Shown here: positions 20,957 to 31,941 of the stretch, in pieces | How the letters are laid out: every line of letters starts with the position of its first letter | Position numbering within the stretch: the stretch's first letter is position 1 | The notes under the pieces: generated by a model | Database searches by the model: none | What the model was told of the DNA's origin: nothing | What the model saw: the letters and a program-made list of their open reading frames with translations, nothing else | Origin: Athripsodes cinereus | Taxonomy: Eukaryota > Arthropoda > Insecta > Trichoptera > Leptoceridae | Reading direction: 5' to 3' | Assembly: GCA_947579605.1 (NCBI GenBank) | Contig: OX388305.1 | Coordinates: 25,619,542-25,683,541 of the forward strand | DNA length: 64,000 nt | Program-made: the position numbers and the translations under genes

Positions 20957-23393
20957 ACAAAATGATCTATTTCTTCATAGCTTTTATATCACAAATCTTT
21001 TAATAATCTTATTCCACAGCGAATTTTCATCAGTGTAGTATAGGTACCCACACAGATTCCATACCTATTAACGCAATTTTTTAAAAAAAACAGGACGTTC
21101 CGTATTGTAACCTGAATAATAGAAATTACTTTTATAATAAAATTTGTTCAATAATTAAAGTGAAAAGTACCTTGTATCGCTACGTACAATGGAAAATAAC
21201 GAACTCTCAATAGCAAAATAAGTACCGCGTGGTGTTAGCTTTGAAATCCTCTTAAAAGATAGAAATGTCTGTCATGAAATTTTATAAAATACCTACGTAT
21301 CTTATCACAAATATAATACTATAGTTGAAGCTTTGCAAGTGAAGCAACCTATTGAATGCGATGTTGTATGATGGTACAAGTGCATTCTCAATGCATCTTC
21401 AGAATGTTTGTATAGGGAAATGTTGCATACTACGTTCATATTATGTAGAACATGCCAACACATAGCTAAGACTTTAGATTCGTGCGATTCGTTTTATGGA
21501 GCAAATGTTTGCAATACCGACCCATCTCTTGTCTATTCAATAGATCTTCATTTTCAGTTACAGTATTATACTACATTATTTACAATAAAGCATCAAGATT
21601 CTTCTCAATTTTTTAATTACAACTGTTATTATAGTTTCTTTTGAAAATACGTTGAGATAATGAACCTCTCTGCAATTTCCAATGCTCTTAGAGTTATCAA
21701 ATGATAAGCACACTTTAATTCACTATGTGATTTTTTTTTATAATAACAATCAGACGAACGTAATATTCGGTACTGTTTGTTATTACATTTGAAAATACTG
21801 AATAAAATATCACATTGCTCTTTATCAAATTTATACGTAAATATGTATAAATAACACCCATCTCGTAACGTTATTTAATTATATAGTTCTCGCAACTTAT
21901 GTAAAATATTTCAGATCACTGATCATAGTATTAGAAATTCTTCAAAATGCTTGAATTAGAGATGAAATGATATAGTATGATATTTTTGTATCCATGAATA
22001 ATCTTATTGAATATCTTATAACTTGATCATATTTTCAATTTAGTGTATATTATGAAAAGGTGATATATGCACAACATACTCATATTATTATTCAAAATAT
22101 GTTTTGCAAAATAAATATAACAATGGCAAATAATAATACATATCTTAATATAAATACTCTGTAATAGGATCATAGGATTAAGTACGCATTTAAAGATTTA
22201 GATCCCAGAATATTATTCTTATCTTTTAACCATTGTACTGAGAATTTAATACGTAATGTTCAATATTTTTCTTCTTCCATTTGATCAAACCTTTTATGAT
22301 GATGATAATCTTTATGAATTATGGCCAGCAAAAAACTAAATAGCACCTCAGACTTGTATTTTGGTGTTGAAAATAGTTTCATAGAAAACATTTTCAAATT
22401 TCTACGTAACGAAAATAAGTTCTCGGTTTAACTTAACTTAAATATTCTTCAAATGTTTTTATCAAAAAATAAAATAATAAAAAATGTTATGAAAGAATTT
22501 CAATATGAAATTAAGTATGTACAAATAAAATAACTCAGCTCGAGTAAAGATGAACTGAGCGATGTTGCTCATGAATATTTCACTACGTGAAATATAATAA
22601 TATTATGTATTCTGGATAGCCAACTGATGATGAAGATCAAAGCATCGTAGAAATTCTTTATTTTACTCTACTCTATGACAATTTAATAAATAATTCGTAT
22701 TGTCTAGCTATCAAATTCAAGAGACAAGTAATTTTATTATTTATGTCAAGGAGAGCAAACTTCAAAAGTACCTAATTCGTACCTAATCGACTTTATCTTA
22801 TCTTTCTCAGAGCTATTTGATGCATTGTCATTTTCAATTAAGGTTATGATAGTATTTTTTTCTGTGGATGATCATTCTTTTAAAATATATTCTGAGATAC
22901 ATACAATTCCCACATTTGAGATTTTTCATTATACTAGCATTGCGTCAGTATTTCTAAGAATTTTTCACAACTTACTGCTTTTCCAGAGTCGACCTTGTCC
23001 CTAGAGAATGATTAGATTCAGGGTACATAAAACAACGCATGCACTGTATTCATATAATAGCAACAATATCTATACAAGTTGTCATACAAAGGTGTAAACA
23101 TTTTGTGTTTGTAAAAACAAGACAAGAGAAACATTGTTTAAATATGTTTACGTAACGTATTCGCGTCACGTTGTGAGTGACAACCTGGAAAATAAGGAAA
23201 TATGTTTCAACTATAAATCATATGAAATACCATCTCCTCCCACCATAAATATTCGTGATATTATCATGAAATATTCGAGACATCAACTACATACCTGATA
23301 CAATAAAAGCAAAAGGAGAGATACATCACCGCGTTATATTTCTATGCTTTCTTTCCTAATATTTACGTATCAAACTCAATAGAGAGGAGAACT
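20957..23393. other. Unique AT-rich sequence, nothing recognised
   Basis: A 78-codon frame (21408-21644) has no recognisable motif and is treated as chance. No shared repeats were seen. Confidence 0.45.
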
Positions 23394-23652
23394 AACATAA
23401 CATAACATAACATAACATGTATAGACAATTCACACAGACCGAGCTAGTCCCAAACTAAGATGTGAATCTTGTATTATGGGTACTAACGCGACGGTACACA
23501 TATATACAATGCACTACACACATATACATGTAACACCCAGACCCAGGACAATCTGAAAAAGGTCATTCTTCATTTTGCCCTGGCCGGGAATCGAACCCGG
23601 GACCTAGTGACTCAAAGGCAAGTGCGTTAGCCTCCACGCCACACCGGTCGTC
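23394..23652 (-). mobile_element. SINE-C, full copy, tRNA-derived, AACAT tail
   Basis: Read on the - strand, the head GACCGGTGTGGCGTGGAGGC carries an A-box (TGGCGTGGAGG) and is followed by a perfect T-stem and B-box (CCGGGTTCGATTCCCGG). The body ends in CTCGGTCTGTGTGAATTGTC and then the tail ATGTTATGTTATGTTATGTT (23394-23418 on the + strand). It is about 255 bp. The intact B-box and clean T-stem suggest youth. It is a tRNA-derived SINE, not a functional tRNA, since no plausible anticodon arm or acceptor pairing is present. Confidence 0.85.
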
Positions 23653-23800
23653 ATAACATAACATAACAGTAGGTATATTATAATATAACATTAAATGTCT
23701 TTAGATTGTCTGTACAATTCATACAGATCGAATTAATTCCTAATTAAGATATGCATAGTGTATAGGTACTGACGTGACGATATACACGTACAATACAAAG
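23653..23800 (-). mobile_element. SINE-C, older partial copy
   Basis: The 3' body part (ACGTGACGATATACACGTA, and TCTGTACAATTCATACAGAT on the + strand) aligns with the younger SINE-C. The tRNA-like head is missing. A CATAACATAACATAACA tract at 23652-23667 separates the two copies, so the younger copy appears inserted in or beside the AACAT tail of the older one. Confidence 0.7.
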
Positions 23801-24870
23801 AAAACATTGAAATATCAATGCAATAAATAGACATAGGTACCTAATAATATAATACATAGATAGAGAAAGTTATTAAACAGAAGTTGTTTGATTGAAGGCT
23901 AAAGTTTATAAAACAGCCATTTGGCGTGTATATTTTATAAATGTTTATTAACGCATATAACGCATTATATTTTTGAGTGTAAATTCCGGATATTGTTGAC
24001 ACGTGTAGTTTAAACGTTGTATTATGTACGTATTGCGGTATTTAGGCGCCACGACGCCCGGTATGACTGCAATGTTGGAAGCACATGAAAATATTCTCCA
24101 ATATTGTTCATGTCGTATAACATTTGTAGTAACAAGGCTAAGTAACAAACATAAAATGTATAATAGCGATGTGGATGCTGTACCTACATGAAATATATTA
24201 TATGAATACCAAAGGTCGAACATGGAAGGATTTTCTTTTACACACACACACACAATGCAGTTTTTGTATGAAAGCTCTATAATGACAAAAAGTAAAATAG
24301 AGAAGTTAATGAAAACGGGTGTTTTTTCAATTATCCAATTGTCGGTAAGAAAGAACATGTTTTTACCTGCTGAGCTAAAACAAATTACAAAACGGATACC
24401 AGTTGAAAATAAATGAGAAGAAAGAGGAGTTTGTGTGAAAGAGTTAGTTAATCCTAATAGGATATATACACAGTAACAGAACGTTTTTTCAAAATTTATT
24501 ATCTAACAGAAAGATAAAATATAAATATATTTTCATGTGGTTTTCAGTAATTAAAATATAGTTGAAGTATTCATTATCACTTCCCCAATTCATGTGGTTC
24601 CATTCCGACCATACTGTATAATGCTTCTAAGTCTCTTGATATTTACATTAATTAGTATAAAATAACATACAAAATAACAATTATAATAATGAAGCAATAA
24701 CAACACACCCATAGTCTAGACATGGAAATGTTTTGAATAAATAAAAACATCGCAAATTTATTTATTGATAAAATTATCATAACTATACACACATCTATCC
24801 CAACTATCTTGAATTTGGGCATAAAAATGTGAAATTACATTTTGGTTTGGTATTCGATAAGTCATCAGAC
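23801..24870. other. Unique AT-rich sequence
   Basis: Contains a short CA microsatellite (about 24240-24254). A 136-codon - strand frame (23948-24358) is the longest open frame in the window, but it has no motif I recognise, is compositionally ordinary and lacks support as an exon. Confidence 0.4.
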
Positions 24871-25022
24871 GCCCTAAACAAACACGCACTTGGCGATCGA
24901 CTACAAACGAATTTTCGACAATAACCGCAACAATAACGCATAATTACACGGTACATGTAGGTAGATTGTCGAAAAGTACGCCAGTAGTCGATCGCTAAGT
25001 ACGGTTTGTCTACGGCCCCTGG
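24871..25022. mobile_element. MITE-1, copy 2
   Basis: Arms GCACTTGGCGATCGACTAC and (reverse complement of right) GTACTTAGCGATCGACTAC flank the same core as the 1.8 kb copy (ACCGCAACAATAACGCATAA, GGTACATGTAGGTAG). The cores differ at only two positions, but the arms have diverged from each other, so the core is unexpectedly the best-conserved part. Non-autonomous; no coding capacity. Confidence 0.8.
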
Positions 25023-25975
25023 CTCTATAATTTGGAAAAGGCGACATATTAGTAAAATTAATAATGATGCTGATGTTTTTGGATAATTTTTTGTCGGTGC
25101 TGTTTAACGGGTTTTTGATCATTTCAAAAGTTTATCGTAGGTATTTGGAAGCTTTTTTTCAAGTGTTAATAATTTTTTAATTAAAGATCAAAAAAAAATT
25201 TCTTTAATCAGAGCAAAGTTATTCCGTGGAGAGGGAACTTGTTTCCACTCCTATTCCTGATAGAATTGTTAAACAACAATAAAAGGAGAAGAATATAAAT
25301 GTCCATCAATTATTGCAATTAACGAATTGAGTTGTTTGCTTATGTAGAAAAGTGGAAGACAAAATTTTAAAATACGTCCACAAAATCAAGAATTAATTAC
25401 CTGCCATTTAAAACTAATAAAAGACTTTAGTTGATAAGGTGTTAGAGATGACACAAGTTTTTCAATGCAACATAAAATGAATTATGATATGACGATGTAT
25501 TGTGTTGATATCATTCCTATTTTCTAATACACAATTATAACGACAGCTTCTATAAACCCATTAATACAAAATGTATGTATTTGTACAATGTTTCCCCTGG
25601 GGCCGCCGCATGTCATGCTAAAAACTAATTACCTACATTCGCAAATATAACAATCATCATCATATTCAATAATTTGTATGTATGAAAAACAAAATAATTT
25701 ATATTTAATAATAAATTTAAAGAAATTTAATATTTAGACCCGTACATAAAGAAGTTTTATTATACTCGAAGATTTCAGTTCACGTTCTTTTTTTTTTTTA
25801 AATAGGTTGAAAATAATATCCTCGAGTATGATCGGCATCAACTGCAAACTTCTAGAATTACAAATAGGTGAGTAGCTTATTTTTTTTTAAATAAATAGTC
25901 ACTTTATTGTTTTGGCTTTAATGGTTTACGGAAAGTATTATATTTTTCAATAGATGAAAGTAAATAGTATAAAAA
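25023..25975. other. Unique AT-rich sequence, nothing recognised
   Basis: No supported feature. A small GC-rich patch CCCCTGGGGCCGCCGC lies at about 25596-25611. Confidence 0.45.
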
Positions 25976-26365
25976 TGTAGTGGAAATGCGACTACTGAGA
26001 CGACTGATTTGTAAAACATTGTGTGATAGAGTGAGGAATGTGGATATTAGAAGAATGAGCGGATTCAAGAGGAGTGATGTATATAGAATACAAGTAAATA
26101 AGTTACTTTTATTTGGACATGTGGAACCTATGAACGAGAAAATTATGACAAAAAGGAATTCTTATCTGAAACAGGGACCACTTGGATCTAATTCTTCATA
26201 ATGACCGCCGTGTGTTAAGCAAGACATATTGACGTGCGTGTATGAGATTTTTGTATGAATATAGAAGAAGCAAAAGAAGTATGTAAGGATAGATTTATAT
26301 GGAGTTTGTCTACTCCCTCTACCCCACTTGGGATACGGCGTAAAGGTATAGATAGATAGACTGGG
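25976..26365 (+). mobile_element. LINE-T relic, copy 3, with GATA tail
   Basis: The frame reads VEMRLLRRLICKTLCDRV, RNVDIRRMSGFKRSDV, VNKLLLFGHVEPMNEK, aligning with the copy at 20.5 kb, and is open for about 75 codons. After frame shifts it ends in the 3' block ACCCCACTTGGGATACGGCG and a tail TATAGATAGATAG (26347-26360). The GATA tail defines the terminal repeat of this family. Another LINE end follows immediately. Confidence 0.85.
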
Positions 26366-26612
26366 AGAAGATGGCGGGTGACCGCACGAAATGGCGGAAA
26401 ACCATTTATGGCTATAGCGGCCCGCAAAGTTGAACAACTCGCAGACCCATCATAAACGAAGAGCAGCCTAGTCCCGAATGTGACAAAGTGTGCCTGTCCA
26501 GAATCGGCCTTCACAGTCACCTTGGATGGCACTGTCGGCAGGATGCACAATCAAATTCAGTCTCTCAATAATACCCGTCAACGGGTACAAGGCATCTTCA
26601 TAGATAGATTTG
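26361..26612 (+). mobile_element. LINE relic with C-terminal zinc-finger-like motif, inserted in a GATA tail
   Basis: The frame reads DWEKMAGDRTKWRKTIYGY, then a region with CDKVCLSRIGLHSHLGWH. 'WxxMAxDRxxWR' followed by CxxxCxSRIGLHSHLxxH is a known C-terminal arrangement in some animal non-LTR retrotransposon proteins. The relic is bounded by TAGATAGATAG on the left and TAGATAGAT on the right (about 26600). This fits insertion into the LINE-T tail with a simple-repeat target duplication. Confidence 0.7.
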
Positions 26613-27930
26613 AAATAGGAACATAGCCATGATTTTTTCAACGCTGGAATATTTTTTATAGTTTAATGAATTTGAATAATCGTTGAATCAGTTTAGGATA
26701 TTAGAAAGTACATATATGAATGACGAGAAGTGAATATCTATTACATTTCATATATTGACAAACGCAAGGCAATAGAATATTTCTCAATATTTTATTCACA
26801 CAACATCATACGCATATATTAAAGAGGTAGTATAACGGAAATGCATGTATATTTTTTTTGTGAAAATAAAATTTAGTTTTACATAAAATGTTATTTTCCT
26901 TATATTCATATTATAAAATAAATTCTGTTTCATATGATTGTGTTATTGTGTGCTCTGTGGAGATGTTCGGGTGAGTGCATCGTTGCGTCTCATGGACGGG
27001 TAGCAGGGGCGCTTATTCGGGTATTTCATCGGAGGGTATGGTTATATTTTTAATTGTGTTTTTTTCCTTAGTTATTTAATTGTGTTATATAATTTTCTTA
27101 TTTATCTTAGTTATTTTTCACAGTATTGCCCTACACAGATTTTGGTCTAGTGGGGCAATATATTCCGTAATGATGTTTTTATATTATTTTTGTATGTAAT
27201 ATTTTTGGAAAATATATCTATTTAAAAAAAACATATTTTTATCTCTATATGTTTTGATATTATTAGGTACGGTCCAATGTTAACTATTGCAACATGCTGA
27301 AGCATTTGTTTGAATTACAGAAAATTAATAGAGAATACGAGTAAGCTTTGTCTCATTAAACCATTTTTCCATTGACAAAAATAAACGCCACCTGTGAGGC
27401 GCTTCCGCTTTGAAATTAAACAGACCACAGACAAGCGATGGAAGAAAAAATATCATTATATTATATTATTATTTTTATTACACAGAGGGGAACAAAAGTA
27501 TTTTCATAATAAAATAAAGCCGGAAATATTATTTTTCTACGTAGTTTTATTAAAGATACCACAATGGAGTGTATTTCAACGCACGCATATTATTAGTGTT
27601 CGCTGTGTCGTTTTCTTTTCACTTATAAAGTTTTTTTAGCAATAAAAATCTACTAAATTTCAAATCAGACCGACTCTTATATTGTTGTTTTTTAACAAAA
27701 CAGTGGTTTTTCTAGAAAACAAGTAAAAAGTATATCTATAGATTTAAATTTTAATGTTTTTTTCCTGAATTTTTGTACACGCAATTTAAGTCTGATAAAT
27801 GAAAAGACGAAAATAGAATCAAAATTTTCCATTGCAATAAGTTTCTCACATTATCTGATAACTATATACCTATCTATACCTACATTTTTTTATAATATTC
27901 TCGAATAAAACATATTTTCATTACCAATCA
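26613..27930. other. Mostly unique AT-rich sequence
   Basis: About 26945-27190 has a GC-richer patch followed by ATTGCCCTACACAGATTTTG and GTGGGGCAAT. This could be a decayed LINE 3' UTR with a small stem, but no protein could be read. CGCCACCTGTGAGGCGC at about 27387 is a small hairpin. Confidence 0.35.
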
Positions 27931-28140
27931 GAAATATCGATTGGAGAACAATGTATCATTGTGGAAAATCCAATCGAAAGTATCGATAAAGGCATCCCAA
28001 TGCTTACGAATTGGCTCTAGGCTGTTTTAAATGATCACTTTCGGTATCCATTGACAATGTTCACCAATTTGGCCAGTCTCACTGTCACCATATAAGGCTC
28101 ATCAATCGAGAAATAGTTGATGCAAACCATAGAAGTAACA
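27931..28140. other. Higher-complexity block with nested dyad; possible conserved or regulatory element
   Basis: TCGATTGGA (27937-27945) pairs with TCCAATCGA (27969-27977). Nested inside, ACAATG (27948-27953) pairs with CATTGT (27957-27962). Further ATCGAT words flank them. The surrounding 200 bp is less AT-rich and less repetitive than its neighbours. ATTGT/ACAAT is the SOX-type core and ATCGAT a Cut/onecut/DREF-like word. Their arrangement is suggestive, but no function can be claimed. Confidence 0.35.
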
Positions 28141-29030
28141 ATTTTTTGATATCTCATTTTTCAGATCTCAAATGGATCAAGTTCTTCCATCTAAACGGCA
28201 CCAAAACAAGATTGATTTTGTCGTTTGTACGTTGTGCCCAATTCCGGTAAAACAAAAAAATCTAAATATTGTAAACGTATTTTCATTAACTTTTTTGTAA
28301 TAGAATAAAAGACTGCGAATCAATTTACAGACTCGTAACAAGTGCCTTAGTACTATGAAGCAAAGTATATTAGTACTTCAGAAAAAAATATTTTCTTCTG
28401 AGGAAATAATAGTAATACGCAGAGGAAATAATAAAGACATTCCTAATTTACGTCACTCAATCAAACGCTAGACAATCAGGGCAAATTAATGAATTCCTCT
28501 TATTATACTGAACAAAGTAGGTATAGGGCAACATTCAACTCACTAATGGAAATAACTTAAAAGATATCGCCCAATTAAACGAACAGAATGACAATCAAAA
28601 CATTCCAGTTACATCAAATAAAAGGAGCTATTTTTCAAGCTGTGTTCAAGTTGTCCTAAAAAGTGACTGATGTATTAAAGTAAATCTTTTTATAGTCCTT
28701 TCAGTGTTCGATTGTCAATGAATTTATGTTCTTAGGAATGAATATTAGAAAGCCATGAACTAATTCCTTAAGATTACGCATGTCATCATTAATGAAATGA
28801 TATTTTTTCAGATAAATACGTAATGGATACTGAAATAGTATGTATTCAGCAAATTTAATACTTCATTGAAAAAACAGTGATGAATATCTACAATAGATTG
28901 TTTAGCACAAAAAAATATATTTAATTACTTTGATTTGTACGAATTCCTGAAATTCTCCATTTTTAAGCATGTGGATTTGTCAATGGTTTGAAAAAATGAC
29001 AAATCAACTGCTTACTATTATGTACATATC
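28141..29030. other. Unique AT-rich sequence, nothing recognised
   Basis: No supported feature. Confidence 0.5.
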
Positions 29031-29236
29031 TCTCAAGTGGGGTAGCCAAAAAACCAGCTGCATATAATAAACATGTCCTCTCTGTGGCAAGAAAAAACAA
29101 GATATTCAAGATAAGATGTTAAATGCCTTATTGACGATGTTACAACAATGCCTACCTCGTTCAGAATACTGAAGAACTTAGTGAAAATAATGAGAGAACT
29201 ATTCTTTGCCGGGTGCTCCACGGTGCATAAAACAAA
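29031..29236 (-). mobile_element. SINE-B copy with 5' end
   Basis: The 3' block CAAGTGGGGTAGCC is at the left and the 5' block TTTGCCGGGTGCTCCACGG at the right. In between are the CATATAATAAACATGTCC and CTGTGGCAAGAAAAA blocks. The middle has decayed. The 5' edge continues with ATAAAACAAAC, as in the fragment at 5.5 kb. Confidence 0.7.
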
Positions 29237-30542
29237 CCTTTTATCTACTGAATATAATTATTCAGAGTTATTCCACGCCTTTATTTACAAAAACATAATT
29301 TAAATATTTTTATTAATATTCACATACATATTTTAGCATATTGTTAATTTAAACATTTAGTTCTACTTCTTACACCAAGTAAACGTAGCTAAATACAGTG
29401 TTTCGCCATGTCTCTGTGCTTTAATATTTACACTTCTCATTAACACACGCGGCATAGGTCACATGAAATAAAGGGGGGGGGACATAATACGGAAAGCATT
29501 TCTGTCTTCGCAATAACGCCATAGAAGCTTATACACTACGAGCACTAAATAAAATACCAAATGCCTTTGTGTAGTACGTATTTCACTTACACACGTTCGA
29601 TAGAGCTACGTTCTGTATTGTCAAATAATACAGAGTGTAATCCATCTCTTCTGAAATGTTTTTTAAAAAGACTTCATAAAAAAATGAATCATTATCTTAG
29701 GGTGCTGATCCTTACGGGTGGGGGTTTTATCTTTGGATGGACGGTACACCTCAACACTATGTAATAAACCTGAAAATTTAATTGTAATAGTTTTGAGCAG
29801 TCTTCGTACCTACGTAGTAATACGTAACTGTAAGTTAGAATGATTGTATGAATGCATTGTTTTAGTTTTAAGAAATATCGTAAAACCTTTAGGGACATTA
29901 ACGGTTCTTAATAACTGTGGTTTTGTTAGGGGAGCCCTTCAGGCGATCTCTGAGGCCTCTCATACAAATAAAAGATTTTGCACAATGAATGTGGATGCAA
30001 TAGGAATTAACATTCCTGAAACATCGAGACGGTACAACCATTAATGTGTGCTCGAATTAATGAAAACACTCGTTTCAACATTTATGTACTCTATTAAAAA
30101 TGTGAAAAAGTTAATAATATTTTCTTTAGACAAATAATAATAAACCATTATCTAACAAAACTCTTATTACTCAATACGTGTTAAAATTTAATTTCCGGTA
30201 TTTTAAACGGAAAAATTATGTTGATATCAAATACCTAAGTACCGACTTTATTTAATTAATATTTTTCTATTATTCAAATCCATAGTTTCAGTAAAATAAT
30301 AACAGTTTTTTAACAAAATAATTATTCTGTATATTACAAATGTAAAAAAGCTTGGATGATCTGCGGTTAAAGACAGATTAATGAAAATAGAGTATCATTA
30401 TTTTTTGTGTAAATGTTTTCACAGATGTACCTAATACAACAGAACACTCTGTATTTGAGGACATGGAATGATACTAAAGAATGAGGTGAATCTTCACACA
30501 TGCAAATTTGACAACCTGTGATTTTCCACATTACATATTATT
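29237..30542. other. Unique AT-rich sequence, nothing recognised
   Basis: Contains a G8 run at 29473-29480. No gene-like frame with recognisable content. Confidence 0.45.
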
Positions 30543-30803
30543 ATTGATGGTTGCCAGATCATGTTGCCAGACAGGGAACAGACAGATGGGCACCCAGAGT
30601 CCTAGGATGGAGACCATGGGATATGAAAAGAGGAATAGGCCGGCCTCAGAAACGTTGGGCCGATGATATTGTCCCTGTCGCGGGTAGCAGGTGGATGAGA
30701 GAAGCCCAAAGAAGAGAAAAATGGAAGAAATTAGAAGAGGCCTACATCCAGCAGTGGAGAGACGGCTGAAGAAGAAGAAGAAGAAGATTGATGGTTGGCA
30801 GAT
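30543..30803 (+). mobile_element. GAA-tailed LINE relic with 17-bp target-site duplication
   Basis: An uninterrupted frame runs into the insertion and gives DHVARQGTDRWAPRVLGWRP, WDMKRGIGRPQKRWADDI, AGSRWMREAQRREKWKK, LEEAYIQQWRDG and stop (30767-30769). A GAA repeat follows (30768-30786). GHVAR..RW...RPRW...GRPxxRWxDDI...AxxRxxWxxLEEAYVQQW is the textbook C-terminus of arthropod non-LTR elements. The flanks ATTGATGGTTGCCAGAT (30543-30559) and ATTGATGGTTGGCAGAT (30787-30803) differ at one base and are the target duplication. It is a 5'-truncated, comparatively young insertion with about 70 intact codons. Confidence 0.92.
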
Positions 30804-31540
30804 AAGTTATAATAATACCAATATATTATAATGTACATTGTGCTCTCTCTTATATTCTTACCTTGAGGCGAAGAATTTAATATCATATTTCACATTATTA
30901 TAAAAGCGTATGGTTTTCCAACGTGACATTTCCTACATTTCTATTTACTGAATCGTGAATTTCTTAACTAAGTACTATTACAACAGTATTTACTGTCACT
31001 CCAATATTTATACAAGTGATATAAATCTAATTGATAACAGAGCGATTTATTCATACGAAAAGAACGGTACCTAGTTATATTCGAATTTCTTGCAGTATAA
31101 GCAAAAAAGACAGATCAAAGCTAGGCTTTGAATGCCCCTTTCAATTTATTCGTAAAATTTACATATTATATTACCCTTGAATTGTATTCTATTACTGTTT
31201 TTTTGTAAAACTCCATAATTTAATGTAAATAAAACAAGTTTAGTTTGGCAAAGACGAAACATGTCGAAACCTGGTCACCAAAATAAAAGTAAACCGTAAA
31301 ACTCTTCAAAGTTTTTGTTTCATTTAAATTATATTACCCTGTTTATATAATTAAATCATCTTATGAGTGCTTTTACACTATTATTTGTCACTTTATTTTT
31401 ACAACTTCATTAGATATTTCCACTTTGTTAACCTTTAAGACAACAAACGCTGTAAATAATAATATGAAATAAATTCCACTTTATGTTCATCGGAAAATAA
31501 AAATAATAATTTGTTTATTTATAAACATAGTTATCAAACA
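30804..31540. other. AT-rich sequence with one repeat-like 3' end
   Basis: About 31235-31310 (GGCAAAGACGAAACATGTCG, then CACCAAAATAAAAGTAAACC) looks like the 3' end of a retroelement, because a 'GACGAAACATGTCGAAA' plus 'AATAAA' layout is common there. No second copy exists here, so it is not called separately. Confidence 0.3.
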
Positions 31541-31542
31541 TT

Positions 31543-31587
31543 GTAGTAGGTTTATTGGAAGACATTGTCTTCCAGAAAACCTACTAC
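31543..31587. repeat. Perfect-looking foldback hairpin of 45 bp
   Basis: GTAGTAGGTTTATTGGAAGACA pairs with the following TTGTCTTCCAGAAAACCTAC at about 20 of 22 positions. The right arm recurs at 3832-3855. It is followed by CGGTTGAAAATATCAACTTT (about 31602), which recurs at 1443, so short repeat modules are joined in different combinations. Confidence 0.6.
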
Positions 31588-31722
31588 TTCCACCAAGAAC
31601 CTTCGGTTGAAAATATCAACTTTATCTACATATCTACTTTACAGATTGTGTGGTGTTACAGAAAATATAGAGATGACAATGATAAGTTACTTTTTGGCAG
31701 GTTATAATTTTAAATTATAGTA

Positions 31723-31941
31723 CCAGCAGGGCTACTCTTGACAAAACTAAACACGATCTTAATCTAGTCTTGATCTTGATCATACGACGCACGAAGTGAT
31801 TATTGGCCAAAAATACACGCAAACCGATCGCGCGTTAGCGGTAGCGCGGTATTTTTGACCATAGTCCCTTCGTGCGTCGTATGATCAAGATCAAAACTAG
31901 ATTAAGATCGTGTTTAGTTTTGTCAAGAGTAACCCTACAGG
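31723..31941. mobile_element. Foldback element with 93-bp arms
   Basis: The left arm (31723-31816) and the reverse complement of the right arm (31849-31941) match with about nine differences, including CTCTTGACAAAACTAAACAC and CTTGATCATACGACGCACGA without mismatch. The 32-bp loop (31817-31848) is strikingly GC-rich in an AT-rich region (GATCGCGCGTTAGCGGTAGC). The ends read CCWGYAGGGYTACTC. No clear target duplication was found, so the superfamily is open. Read through, it would give a long double-stranded RNA hairpin. Confidence 0.9.

Noticed and set aside
21408..21644. 78-codon + strand open frame with several cysteines
   Set aside because: Cysteine spacing fits no known finger or knot, and there is no signal peptide or neighbour support.
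23575..23652. A tRNA gene on the - strand (good T-stem and B-box)
   Set aside because: The acceptor ends do not pair, the anticodon arm is not convincing, and the sequence continues into a body with an AACAT tail, so it is a SINE head.
24240..24254. CA microsatellite
   Set aside because: Too short to be notable; ordinary simple repeat.
23948..24358. 136-codon - strand open frame as a gene
   Set aside because: No motif, AT-driven composition, no start context or splice structure; the length is possible by chance in a 64-kb scan.
30551..30769. 72-codon intact frame as a host gene
   Set aside because: It has an unmistakable LINE C-terminal signature, and is flanked by a target duplication and a GAA tail.
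31252..31275. Hammerhead-ribozyme-like GACGAAACATGTC word
   Set aside because: The CTGATGA core and three-way stem arrangement are not present nearby.
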